A DNA stretch of 28,730 bases, taken from NCBI RefSeq assembly GCF_002432345.1, contig NZ_DJDT01000042.1:1-28730 (forward strand), given 5' to 3'. The position numbers were made by a program, and so were the translations under genes. The notes beneath the pieces were generated by a model, which was not told where the DNA came from, ran no database searches, and was given only the letters and a program-made list of their open reading frames with translations. Shown piece after piece: positions 1 through 6,544 of this stretch (positions are counted from its first letter, which is position 1; the number at the start of each line of letters is the position of its first letter). The stretch comes from Pedobacter sp. UBA5917 (GTDB taxonomy: Bacteria > Bacteroidota > Bacteroidia > Sphingobacteriales > Sphingobacteriaceae).

Positions 1-13
1 GGGCGAGAAGTTT

Positions 14-34
14 ATCCTGAGCGCATGCGAAAGG
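14..34. repeat. Degenerate copy of a dispersed inverted-repeat motif
   Basis: The bases reading ATCCTGAGCGCA followed by GCGAA resemble one arm of the inverted pair at 21892-22022 (consensus CATCCTGAGCGCAGCGAAGG) with a one-base insertion. The likeness is seen in the sequence. That it is a decayed intergenic repeat is inference. Confidence 0.4.
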
Positions 35-42
35 GGGCTAAC

Positions 43-60
43 AGAAGGAGCTTCTTTTTT
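43..60 (+). terminator. Weak terminator-like hairpin
   Basis: A 5-bp stem AGAAG/CTTCT (43-47 with 51-55, loop GAG) runs into six T residues. The stem is short, so this is only a possible end for a gene upstream of the window. Confidence 0.3.
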
Positions 61-107
61 GTTCCCAATGGAAAGAATTCTCATCTTTGATTAGAAACAA
101 TTAAATA

Positions 108-506
108 ATGCTCAGATCACGATTCGAATTATTATATCAGACTTTTTTTAACTTTTTTTTTAAAAGGGATGGTTATAACAATCAGACACATATTTTAGCT
201 TCAGCTGTTTGTACCTTAATCTATATACTTGCTGTTTTTTCCTGCGTCAGTATTGTGAATATATTTACCCATGACACCTTGCATTTCAAAATTGAAAAAT
301 CAAAATCCTGGTTGTTTATTTTTGTGGTGATGTTAGGCGCCTATCTATTCCATTTCTATGGATTAAGTTTTTCAAAAAAAGGTACTAATGATGATGGTTC
401 ATTCGACCTGCCCGAAAAGAGTTATAAATCGACGCTAAAATTTGCCTTAGGCATTATGCTAGCCTTCTTTTTCTTTACTATACTCAATAAATTGATTCAT
501 AATTAA
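108..506 (+). CDS. Small inner-membrane protein, unknown function
   Basis: The gene encodes 132 residues. I do not recognise a family. Three hydrophobic stretches are visible, at about residues 28-53, 67-87 and 110-129, so it is probably a three-pass inner-membrane protein. The loop between the second and third is polar and acidic (residues about 90-105, with a TNDDGS stretch). It starts with ATG and no Shine-Dalgarno sequence is visible, as is normal for Bacteroidota. It lies 70 bases before the AraC regulator on the same strand. That spacing allows co-transcription, but nothing shows a functional link. Confidence 0.6.
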   Translation: MLRSRFELLYQTFFNFFFKRDGYNNQTHILASAVCTLIYILAVFSCVSIVNIFTHDTLHFKIEKSKSWLFIFVVMLGAYLFHFYGLSFSKKGTNDDGSFDLPEKSYKSTLKFALGIMLAFFFFTILNKLIHN

Positions 507-576
507 GGGTTTTAGGAATGCGATAACCTAGACCGTGATATGGCTGAAAACCGTTCTATTTCTTATTTTTACATCA

Positions 577-1449
577 ATGGATAACATGAAAACCTTTTCA
601 CTTTCGAGGCATAGCCGGCTTTTTTCTGTGCCCGATAGCAACAGGGATTATCTTTTTGTGGGCTCTGGCGATCATCCCTATCACGAAGAGCCTTACCGTG
701 CCGAAAGTTATGCCATAGCTTATATTAAAGAGGGTGGAGTGAAACTCAATGTTGGTCTCAGCTCGTGGGAGGTGGATGCTCCTGCAATTATTACTTTAGG
801 GCCATCGGTTATCCGCTATTTCAGCAAGCGTAGCGACTTATTGAAAATGGATGTGATTTTCTTCAAGGATACGTTTTTGATGGAGCGTTATGCAGATCTG
901 TTTTTTCTTTTCAAGTACGATTTTTTTGATAATGGCGATCTGATTGTTTTACCGCTTAAAGACGCCTGTTTTACCAAAATCAATAAGATATATGAGCTTA
1001 TTCAGTTAACGCAGACTTCGGGTGGTTTTCATCAGGAAGAACTGATCAGGAGTTATATCTTTGCGTTGGTTTATGAAATTGACGCTTATTACAGGCAAAA
1101 CGCTCCTGATACATCTTCTGTTAAAAAAGGCAATCTGCTCTTCAAAAAATTCAGACAGTTGCTGAGTAAAAATTACACAAGTGAACGTAAATTGGAATTT
1201 TATGCCAGTCAACTTTATTTATTGCCCAAATCGCTTTCGGCAGCTATAAAAAAACAAACGGGTAAATCGGCAGGGAAATGGATAGATGATGCCGTTATGC
1301 TCGAGGCCAAGGTTTTATTACAGAATAAGGCACTTACTATATCGCAAATCAGCAGCATGCTCAATTTCTCCGAACAATCTGTTTTTGGTAAGTTTTTCAG
1401 GGCCAATTCTGGGGTGTCTCCGGTTGAATACCGCAAACGCTTTAGTTAA
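577..1449 (+). CDS. AraC-family transcriptional regulator
   Basis: A DNA-binding regulator of about 290 residues. The N-terminal half (to about residue 150) has the beta-rich, cupin-like character of the AraC ligand domain, including a stretch reading SSWEVDAPAIITLGP. The C-terminal 100 residues carry two helix-turn-helix units. The second is clear, with QISSMLNFSEQSVFGKFFR followed by the family signature SGVSPVEYRKRF. The reading frame extends upstream to a GTG at 535, but that extension is hydrophobic and atypical. I prefer ATG 577 or ATG 586. The inducer is unknown. The gene converges on the mug-like gene, with only 8 bases between stop codons. The target could be the AKR/GNAT pair or a distant gene; the sequence does not decide. 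Confidence 0.85.
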   Translation: MDNMKTFSLSRHSRLFSVPDSNRDYLFVGSGDHPYHEEPYRAESYAIAYIKEGGVKLNVGLSSWEVDAPAIITLGPSVIRYFSKRSDLLKMDVIFFKDTFLMERYADLFFLFKYDFFDNGDLIVLPLKDACFTKINKIYELIQLTQTSGGFHQEELIRSYIFALVYEIDAYYRQNAPDTSSVKKGNLLFKKFRQLLSKNYTSERKLEFYASQLYLLPKSLSAAIKKQTGKSAGKWIDDAVMLEAKVLLQNKALTISQISSMLNFSEQSVFGKFFRANSGVSPVEYRKRFS

Positions 1450-1457
1450 TATATAGT

Positions 1458-1955
1458 TTACGAAACTGCCCGGTACAATTCGCTATAATACTGAACCAAA
1501 TCGTTAAGCATAAAACCTCGGTTTAATCCGCTAGGATTTGGTAGTATCCATACCGAAGCACCACAGAATTTTTCTTCCTGATAACCCCAAGAGATTTCTT
1601 TTTTTCCTGAAAGAACTTTGTAAGCCGCTTTCCCCAGAAAAGCGATATACTGAGGTTGATATTGTATGATTTTTTTCTTAAAACTTTCGATTGATGCTGT
1701 AAATTCCTCTTTCGAAAGTTCATCGGCACGTGTGGTTGCCCTTGCCACTGCGGTGGTTAAGCCGTAGCCAAAGTTTAGGAAGGTGAAATCCTGCATCGGG
1801 TCTATTTCATATGGCGTAAAACCAGCCAGGTGGATCGCTTTCCAGAAACGGTTGCTCCGTCCTGAAAAGTGGTGACCATCCCATGCCGATTTTAGTCCTG
1901 GGTTAATCCCGCAGAAAATTACTTTTAAATTTTTATCGATAATATCGGTAAGCAT
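1458..1955 (-). CDS. mug: Mug-type G:T/U mismatch-specific DNA glycosylase
   Basis: A base-excision repair enzyme of 165 residues, about the usual length for Mug. In this family the enzyme removes uracil or ethenocytosine, and weakly thymine, opposite guanine. Two family motifs are visible: CGINPGLKSAWDGHHFSG at residues 15-32, with the catalytic-site Asn at 18, and NPSGLN at 140-145, the loop that inserts into the minor groove. The region NRFWKAIHLAGF (35-46) is also typical. It sits 24 bases downstream of the aldo/keto reductase on the same strand and may be co-transcribed with it. The function is cytoplasmic DNA repair, with no obvious link to the neighbours. Confidence 0.88.
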   Translation of the reverse strand: MLTDIIDKNLKVIFCGINPGLKSAWDGHHFSGRSNRFWKAIHLAGFTPYEIDPMQDFTFLNFGYGLTTAVARATTRADELSKEEFTASIESFKKKIIQYQPQYIAFLGKAAYKVLSGKKEISWGYQEEKFCGASVWILPNPSGLNRGFMLNDLVQYYSELYRAVS

Positions 1956-1979
1956 TGCTGTTGGTATTTAAAGCTAAAC

Positions 1980-2900
1980 TTAGTTTTTTGCATCGAAAAA
2001 ACCTTGTGGAATAAATCCGGGAGAACCTGTTTTTACAACCTGGTTATACCTTTGTCTGATTTCGATAGCATTAATTTTATCCATCGCATCTTCAGGCAGG
2101 GGAGAGATATCAAAATTCTCTCTTGCGCGTTCTGCTGTTTTTGGTGTGGTAAGTAAAGCAGTACCACGCTGTAATGCCCATGCTAAAAGTACTTGCGCGG
2201 CTGTTTTTCCAGTGCCGGCCGCAATTGCTGTAATCACCGGGTTTTCCAATAATCCCGGTCTTATTCCATGCCCAAGGGGGGCGAAGGCCAGAAACACGAT
2301 TCCTTTTTCTTTACAAAATTCCAATAGTTCTGTTTCCGGTAAATATGGATGTGCTTCTACCTGTACAACGGCCGGTTTAATCCTTGCCGATTTGTATATT
2401 TCTGCTACTTGCGCTAAATTAACATCCGAAAGGCCAATGGCACGGCATTTACCCTCATCTACCAAACGCTCCATTACTTTCCAGGTATCCACTAAACTAA
2501 CGCCATTATCATAAATCACGTTGCCATTTTCATCACGTGGGTCCTGCTCATCTCCGGGTTGAAATGCAAATGGGGTGTGGATGAGGTAAAGATCAAGATA
2601 ATCGAGCTGTAAACGCGTTAAACTTGCATTAAATGCAGCTTCAACCCGCTCTGGCCTGTGGTTGGTGTTCCACAGTTTGGTGGTGATGAAAAGTTCTTCA
2701 CGGGTAACAGTTCCTGCTGCAATCGCAGCCTGCAAGGCCATACCCACTTCGCTTTCGTTGCGGTAGCGTTCGGCGCAATCAAAATGCCTGAAACCGGCTT
2801 CCAGTGCATACCTGGTTGCATTTATGGTGGTGGCAGCATCAGGAATTAAAGTGCCGAAGCCCAGCGCTGGCATATTTAGTGGATTATTTCTCGTGTTCAT
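1980..2900 (-). CDS. Aldo/keto reductase
   Basis: A cytoplasmic NAD(P)H-dependent carbonyl reductase of 306 residues, a usual size. The AKR catalytic tetrad is present as Asp41 (in HFDCAERYRNE), Tyr46, Lys75 (in TTKLWNTNHRPE) and His108 (in LDLYLIHTPF). Further family blocks are VQVEAHPYLPETELLEFCKEKGI and a C-terminal cofactor-binding stretch with TTPKTAERARENF. The usual DTA before the tyrosine reads DCA, a mild variant. The start overlaps the stop of the GNAT gene by 4 bases (2897-2900), which suggests translational coupling. The substrate cannot be predicted from sequence. Confidence 0.9.
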   Translation of the reverse strand: MNTRNNPLNMPALGFGTLIPDAATTINATRYALEAGFRHFDCAERYRNESEVGMALQAAIAAGTVTREELFITTKLWNTNHRPERVEAAFNASLTRLQLDYLDLYLIHTPFAFQPGDEQDPRDENGNVIYDNGVSLVDTWKVMERLVDEGKCRAIGLSDVNLAQVAEIYKSARIKPAVVQVEAHPYLPETELLEFCKEKGIVFLAFAPLGHGIRPGLLENPVITAIAAGTGKTAAQVLLAWALQRGTALLTTPKTAERARENFDISPLPEDAMDKINAIEIRQRYNQVVKTGSPGFIPQGFFDAKN

Positions 2901-3436
2901 TTTATATTTTGCTTAATTGTTTTTTCTTTAACTAAATAAATCAGCTGGATAGGTGATTTGTGTAAAAACGTAATGTTGCTGTTTCTGCTGAAACCGTAAC
3001 TTTCAAAAAGATCCAGATAGGAGCTGTCTTCAGATTCGCTTATCCAGATCACTTCCTGCATGGTTGATATAGAAAGGCTTTTTTCGAATAGCGATCTAAC
3101 AACCAAAGGGTCGTTAAACATGCTTAATACACCGAAATCTGCTATCCTTATTACTGTTTTATGTTCAAAAACTTTGGGTTTTATTCCTTTCGAAGTTACT
3201 TTGGTATAACCGGCGGGCTCACTGTTCACATAAACAATTAAATATTGGTTAGATAGGTTGTTGAGTTCTTCCCTTAAAGCATTTTTATTAAAATTTACCT
3301 CAATGTAATCTTCGAGTTCCTGATCAGGGATTTTTCCTGTGAACTTTTCCCTTGCTGTTGCGGTGGTGATGAAGGCCAGATCGTCTATCCCCTGCTCGGT
3401 TCCGATGGTAAATTTTGTCGCAATTTTAGTTTCCAT
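2897..3436 (-). CDS. GNAT-family N-acetyltransferase
   Basis: A protein of 179 residues with the layout of an acetyl-CoA-dependent N-acetyltransferase. An N-terminal segment of about 60 residues is followed by a beta-strand pair reading YLIVYVNSEPAGYTKV (residues about 65-80), a strand at VIRIADFGVLSMFNDP, and the C-terminal block ending SYLDLFESYGFSRNSNITFL, which matches the last GNAT motif (FYxxxGF). The acetyl-CoA loop (Q/RxxGxG/A) is degenerate here, so activity is not assured. The stop overlaps the aldo/keto reductase start, so the two form an operon. The acceptor is unknown. Confidence 0.65.
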   Translation of the reverse strand: METKIATKFTIGTEQGIDDLAFITTATAREKFTGKIPDQELEDYIEVNFNKNALREELNNLSNQYLIVYVNSEPAGYTKVTSKGIKPKVFEHKTVIRIADFGVLSMFNDPLVVRSLFEKSLSISTMQEVIWISESEDSSYLDLFESYGFSRNSNITFLHKSPIQLIYLVKEKTIKQNIK

Positions 3437-3547
3437 TTTAATTTATTCAATCAGGCATTTTATAAGTCTGATTAAACAAATTTCCGCTCAAATGAGCACA
3501 TTATATAGGCTAAATTGCTTCAATGTTAGTCGAAATGGCGTAGTGTT

Positions 3548-3580
3548 AAAAAAGCGGATAACAAGATGTTAGCCGCTTTT
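3548..3580 (-). terminator. Rho-independent terminator of the APCDD1-like gene
   Basis: Arms 3553-3562 and 3568-3577 form a 10-bp stem (AGCGG plus TAAC paired with GTTA plus CCGCT, one A-G mismatch) around the loop AAGAT. On the minus strand the stem is followed by six T residues (AAAAAA at 3548-3553). It lies 25 bases past the stop at 3602. A shorter T run on the plus strand makes it partly bidirectional. Confidence 0.75.
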
Positions 3581-3601
3581 GTTAATTAAATAAAAGAAAA
3601 T

Positions 3602-4168
3602 TTATTTTCTGATCAAGGGTATCTGAAGGTTGGTAGGCCTGTTTTCTTCTGTATCAAAACCTCTTCCATCAACATTTCGTGCACCCCAGAATAAAAGGTT
3701 ATCCAATGGGTATATCAGATCATATTCAGCAAATACCTGTCCTTCTGCCAAACCAAATGGTGCGAATGCTTTTTTAAGGATATTCTGGGTTTTATTCACT
3801 TCCCAGGTTTCATAACCGTTAACCGCAATTTTATTCAGCAGATCGGCAAAAGGCTGGATGAGCGGTGTAACCTGATAACCTTCATCAGCAATAAACTTTA
3901 CTTTTTGGGCATCGGCAGCAATGGGATGTTCGCCCTGCCACACAGTATTCCCGCTAAGCCAGATTTTAGATAATGGTGTTTTGCCAAATGGATCTGCTGA
4001 ATTAATGATTTCGAGTTCAAATTTGTCGTTAGACAGGTATTTAAAGTTCCTTTTCAGGTAAAAAGGTTTAATGGAACCATCTTCATTTTTAAGACTGCTC
4101 GGACGGATTTCGGGAGCAATGCTTGTCCATTCTCCTAAAATATGTTGTTTAATTTCTGTTAGTATCAT
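3602..4168 (-). CDS. APCDD1-domain-like (calycin-type) protein
   Basis: The 188-residue product has no signal peptide and no membrane segment, so it is probably cytoplasmic. The opening LGEWTSIAPEIRPSS, followed by YLKRNFKYLSNDKFEL, resembles the G-x-W-x-S ... E-x-RP ... R pattern of APCDD1-type domains, a lipocalin-like fold. This is my own motif match and is tentative. No catalytic residues stand out. It is divergent from the HxlR regulator, with 107 bases between starts. Divergent HxlR genes often control their neighbour, so it may respond to a reactive small molecule. Confidence 0.6.
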   Translation of the reverse strand: MILTEIKQHILGEWTSIAPEIRPSSLKNEDGSIKPFYLKRNFKYLSNDKFELEIINSADPFGKTPLSKIWLSGNTVWQGEHPIAADAQKVKFIADEGYQVTPLIQPFADLLNKIAVNGYETWEVNKTQNILKKAFAPFGLAEGQVFAEYDLIYPLDNLLFWGARNVDGRGFDTEENRPTNLQIPLIRK

Positions 4169-4205
4169 TTTTAAATGCTTTAAGTGGTTGGATATTAAGT
4201 ATGAA

Positions 4206-4236
4206 CAAATTTACTACCTTCGGTTTCTATCGAGAA
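4206..4236 (-). promoter_or_regulatory. Candidate promoter of the APCDD1-like gene
   Basis: On the minus strand TAAATTTG (4213 to 4206) matches the Bacteroidota -7 consensus TANNTTTG. The -33 position about 19 bases upstream is only a partial match (TTCT). The start point would be near 4199, about 30 bases before the ATG. Confidence 0.4.
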
Positions 4237-4249
4237 TAGTAGCGATTAT

Positions 4250-4262
4250 TGTACTTAGTACA
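4250..4262. promoter_or_regulatory. Palindromic operator candidate for the HxlR regulator
   Basis: A perfect 13-base palindrome TGTACT-T-AGTACA lies 14 bases before the HxlR start codon and inside the divergent intergenic region. HxlR proteins bind as dimers to palindromes of this size and usually autoregulate. That this is its operator is inference. Confidence 0.5.
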
Positions 4263-4275
4263 TCATTTTAGACCA

Positions 4276-4614
4276 ATGGCAAATAAGAGAAAGAACAAAG
4301 ATTTTAACCCCAATAATTGTGGGGTAACACATTTTTTGAATAAAGTTGGCGGAAAATGGAAGGTGTTACTTATTTATGCCATTAGCCTGAACTGCAACCG
4401 TTTTAGCCTGCTGAAAAAAGGCATTCCAACCATTAGTAAACAAACGTTGGTAAACCTGTTAAAAGAACTGGAAGAAGACAATATTATCGAACGGATTGTA
4501 TTCCCCGAAATACCACCACGCGTTGAATATAAAGTTACGCCTTACGGACTTTCGCTCCTTCCGCTGATCAAAACAATAGAACAATGGGGCAGGGATGATA
4601 TGGCTGCAGATTAG
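4276..4614 (+). CDS. HxlR-family winged-helix regulator
   Basis: A 112-residue DNA-binding protein of the HxlR (DUF24) family. Landmarks are NNCGVTHFLNKVGGKWKVLL near the N-terminus, with the conserved Cys before the first helix that senses electrophiles or oxidants in several characterised members. The recognition region is RFSLLKKGIPTISKQTLVNLLKELEEDNIIER, and the wing is PRVEYKVTPYGLSLLP. The frame opens at 4249, but ATG 4276 (MANKRKN) gives the usual family length and keeps the palindrome at 4250-4262 outside the coding region. It probably represses itself and the divergent APCDD1-like gene. Confidence 0.9.
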   Translation: MANKRKNKDFNPNNCGVTHFLNKVGGKWKVLLIYAISLNCNRFSLLKKGIPTISKQTLVNLLKELEEDNIIERIVFPEIPPRVEYKVTPYGLSLLPLIKTIEQWGRDDMAAD

Positions 4615-4623
4615 ACGTATTGG

Positions 4624-5355
4624 TTACTTGATGAAATTATCGATTAATATACCTAATATCCCTATAGAAATGGAAAATGTAATCATCCCCAAAGCATAGG
4701 CAATAAATGCTTTTATATAACTTCCTACTTTCTTTTTGTTAAAGAACTGGGCAATGGCCCAGGTACAATAGGCTACCCCAATTGGTCCCGAAACTTTCAT
4801 GAGGCTATATTTGGTTAATCCTTCTATAATGGCAAAGAAAGAAAAAATCAACATGCCCACGCCCATTACAAAACATAAGAGGATTAATATCTCAAAAAAG
4901 TTATAGTTATATTTTTTAAAAAAGAGTTTTAGCCAAAAGGAAATGAATATGCCCATAATGATATTGCCATAGCCATAATGGTTTTGCGCCCAATCAACAA
5001 TTGAGCCTATAGCAGATTTTTCGGTGCCACTATACACTACATATCCTTGTTCGATATGAAAGAAATGATTGATGATGGTATAAATTAAGGAAGTAATGAT
5101 GATAAACAATATTGGTTTTACCAATCTGCTGCGGTTATCGCCGATAAACTCCTGAATGTTTTTTCCGGGTCTGATTAATAACTCTTTTATCGTATATAAT
5201 ATTCCTTTTTCGAAATGTAAAACATGCTGTATTTCGTGTAAAATATAATGTGAGTCGACTCTTTTAATATTTACGGGCTGACCGCACTGGCCACAAAAGT
5301 TACCGTTTACGGTATGGCTGCAGTTTCTGCAATTTGTTAGCTCAGGATACATCAT
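4624..5355 (-). CDS. DUF3667 zinc-ribbon membrane protein
   Basis: A 243-residue protein of the DUF3667 type common in Bacteroidota. A short N-terminal zinc ribbon uses Cys9, Cys12, Cys21 and Cys24. It is followed by the conserved block with HFEKGILYTIKELLIRPGKN and by the RLVKPILF motif that leads into the first membrane helix. About five hydrophobic segments follow, so it sits in the inner membrane with the ribbon likely in the cytoplasm. The family has no established function. It converges on the HxlR gene with only 9 bases between stops. A 49-codon membrane peptide gene ends 24 bases upstream on the same strand and may share its transcript. Confidence 0.8.
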   Translation of the reverse strand: MMYPELTNCRNCSHTVNGNFCGQCGQPVNIKRVDSHYILHEIQHVLHFEKGILYTIKELLIRPGKNIQEFIGDNRSRLVKPILFIIITSLIYTIINHFFHIEQGYVVYSGTEKSAIGSIVDWAQNHYGYGNIIMGIFISFWLKLFFKKYNYNFFEILILLCFVMGVGMLIFSFFAIIEGLTKYSLMKVSGPIGVAYCTWAIAQFFNKKKVGSYIKAFIAYALGMITFSISIGILGILIDNFIK

Positions 5356-5379
5356 GTAATTTGATTTTTTAGTTAATCG

Positions 5380-5529
5380 CTACAGGAATAAATAAATAAA
5401 TTTGGTGTGAAGAAAGAATAACGAGAAAACAATAAATAAACCCGCTATAAAAATTGCAATTAAGGCATCTTTGAAAGTTATTTTACGCTTATTTAGTTCG
5501 TTTAATCTTAATTCAGACGGGTTTTTCAT
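5380..5529 (-). CDS. 49-residue single-pass membrane peptide, unknown
   Basis: A short reading frame of 50 codons on the minus strand. The N-terminus MKNPSELRLNELNKRKITF is polar and positively charged. One hydrophobic span (about residues 21-40, starting DALIAIFIAGLF) follows and the peptide ends FIYLFL, so an inner-membrane peptide with the N-terminus inside is predicted. It starts 25 bases after the A of a plausible leader and ends 24 bases before the DUF3667 start, which favours co-transcription. The charged-then-hydrophobic layout and clean start and stop argue for a real gene. No family is recognised. Confidence 0.55.
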   Translation of the reverse strand: MKNPSELRLNELNKRKITFKDALIAIFIAGLFIVFSLFFLHTKFIYLFL

Positions 5530-5570
5530 TATGTAGAAGTAATTTTCTGTAAAAGTGGATACAAAAATAT

Positions 5571-5600
5571 TTTCAGAGGCTACACTTTAGTGTAAATTTG
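5571..5600 (+). promoter_or_regulatory. Promoter with overlapping palindrome for the LuxR gene
   Basis: TTTC (5571-5574), an 18-base spacer and TAAATTTG (5593-5600) approximate the Bacteroidota promoter, putting the start near 5607, just ahead of ATG 5620. A perfect 14-base palindrome TACACT-TT-AGTGTA (5581-5594) fills the spacer and touches the -7 box, a position expected for a repressor or autoregulator. Confidence 0.55.
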
Positions 5601-5619
5601 TGATTAAGCCATCCTGTAC

Positions 5620-6381
5620 ATGAAAGATAATATCAACTCCAGCCTGCTTACCAAGAATAAGATCACAAAGATATCAGATGAAGAATACCTTCGGCAGCAC
5701 GATTATCTGGAGACTGTAAGTGCTTTTGCGAGGTTGACTTACGAAAGCGTATATGTGATTGATTATGAAAAGATGGCTTTCGAATACGTTTCGGAAAATC
5801 CATTGTTTTTATGCGGCTATTCACCGGCCGAGGTGCTTAATCTGGGTTATGAGTTTTATTTCAAAAATGTACCTGAAAAAGATCTTGCTTTATTAAACCT
5901 GATTAATGAAGCCGGCTTTGATTTTTTTGCCAGATTGCCTGCGGAGGAAAAAAAGTTATACAGTATTTCTTACGATTTCCACCTGATCAATCAGGAAGGT
6001 AAGCCCATGTTGATTAACCATCGGCTCACACCTTTATTTCTATCTACAGATGAAAAAATATGGAAAGCGATGTGTATTGTTTCCATTTCCAACCATCAGG
6101 ATGCCGGTAATGTTTTTATTTATAAACAGGGAGCCGATGAAGTATGGGAGCTGGATGTTAAAGATAATATCTGGCGTAAATCGGAGAAAGCAAAACTCAG
6201 CAGTAGAGAAATAGAAATATTACGCTTACATGCACAGGGTTTAACCATTAACCAGATTGCCGAAAAAATATTTGTTGTTCCTGATACGGTAAAATACTAC
6301 CGGAGGCGGATTTTTGAACGTTTAGGGGTGAGTAACATGGTAGAGGCACTTTCTTATGCCGTTAATAGTAGGATTATATAA
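5620..6381 (+). CDS. PAS-LuxR type transcriptional regulator
   Basis: A 253-residue regulator. Residues about 40-165 have the size and pattern of a PAS sensor domain, for example YVSENPLFLCGYSPAEVLNLG and the strand ending KPMLINHRLTPLFLS. The C-terminus is a LuxR/GerE helix-turn-helix: LSSREIEILRLHAQGLTINQIAEKI, then VKYYRRRIFERLGVSNMVEAL. The combination, without a phosphorylatable receiver domain, suggests a cytoplasmic one-component sensor. A palindrome overlaps its promoter, so autoregulation is plausible. The ligand is unknown. The following gene begins after 160 bases and has different base composition. Confidence 0.85.
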   Translation: MKDNINSSLLTKNKITKISDEEYLRQHDYLETVSAFARLTYESVYVIDYEKMAFEYVSENPLFLCGYSPAEVLNLGYEFYFKNVPEKDLALLNLINEAGFDFFARLPAEEKKLYSISYDFHLINQEGKPMLINHRLTPLFLSTDEKIWKAMCIVSISNHQDAGNVFIYKQGADEVWELDVKDNIWRKSEKAKLSSREIEILRLHAQGLTINQIAEKIFVVPDTVKYYRRRIFERLGVSNMVEALSYAVNSRII

Positions 6382-6406
6382 AAAAAGGCATTGTGTTTTT
6401 CTGAAC

Positions 6407-6515
6407 TTCATAACTTTTTATTTTGCTCCTTAGTTTAATGAATGTTTATAGGTTATTTATTATTAGGAATGATTATGTCTTAAGGATAGATCGTTATGAA
6501 ATAAATTCATAACTT
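6407..6515. promoter_or_regulatory. TTCATAAC operator-like repeats upstream of the AlbA_2 gene
   Basis: GTTATGAA-ATAAA-TTCATAAC forms a perfect 8-bp inverted repeat at 6493-6513. A further direct copy of TTCATAACTT lies at 6407-6416 and matches 6506-6515 over ten bases. The inverted repeat sits 32 bases before the preferred ATG, fitting an operator or mRNA hairpin. Confidence 0.5.
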
Positions 6516-6544
6516 AGGTATTAGTGTTGATACGTCAAATTAAT

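Noticed and set aside
2146..2514. 122-codon plus-strand frame opposite the aldo/keto reductase
   Set aside because: It is the shadow of a well-supported gene with an intact catalytic tetrad on the other strand.
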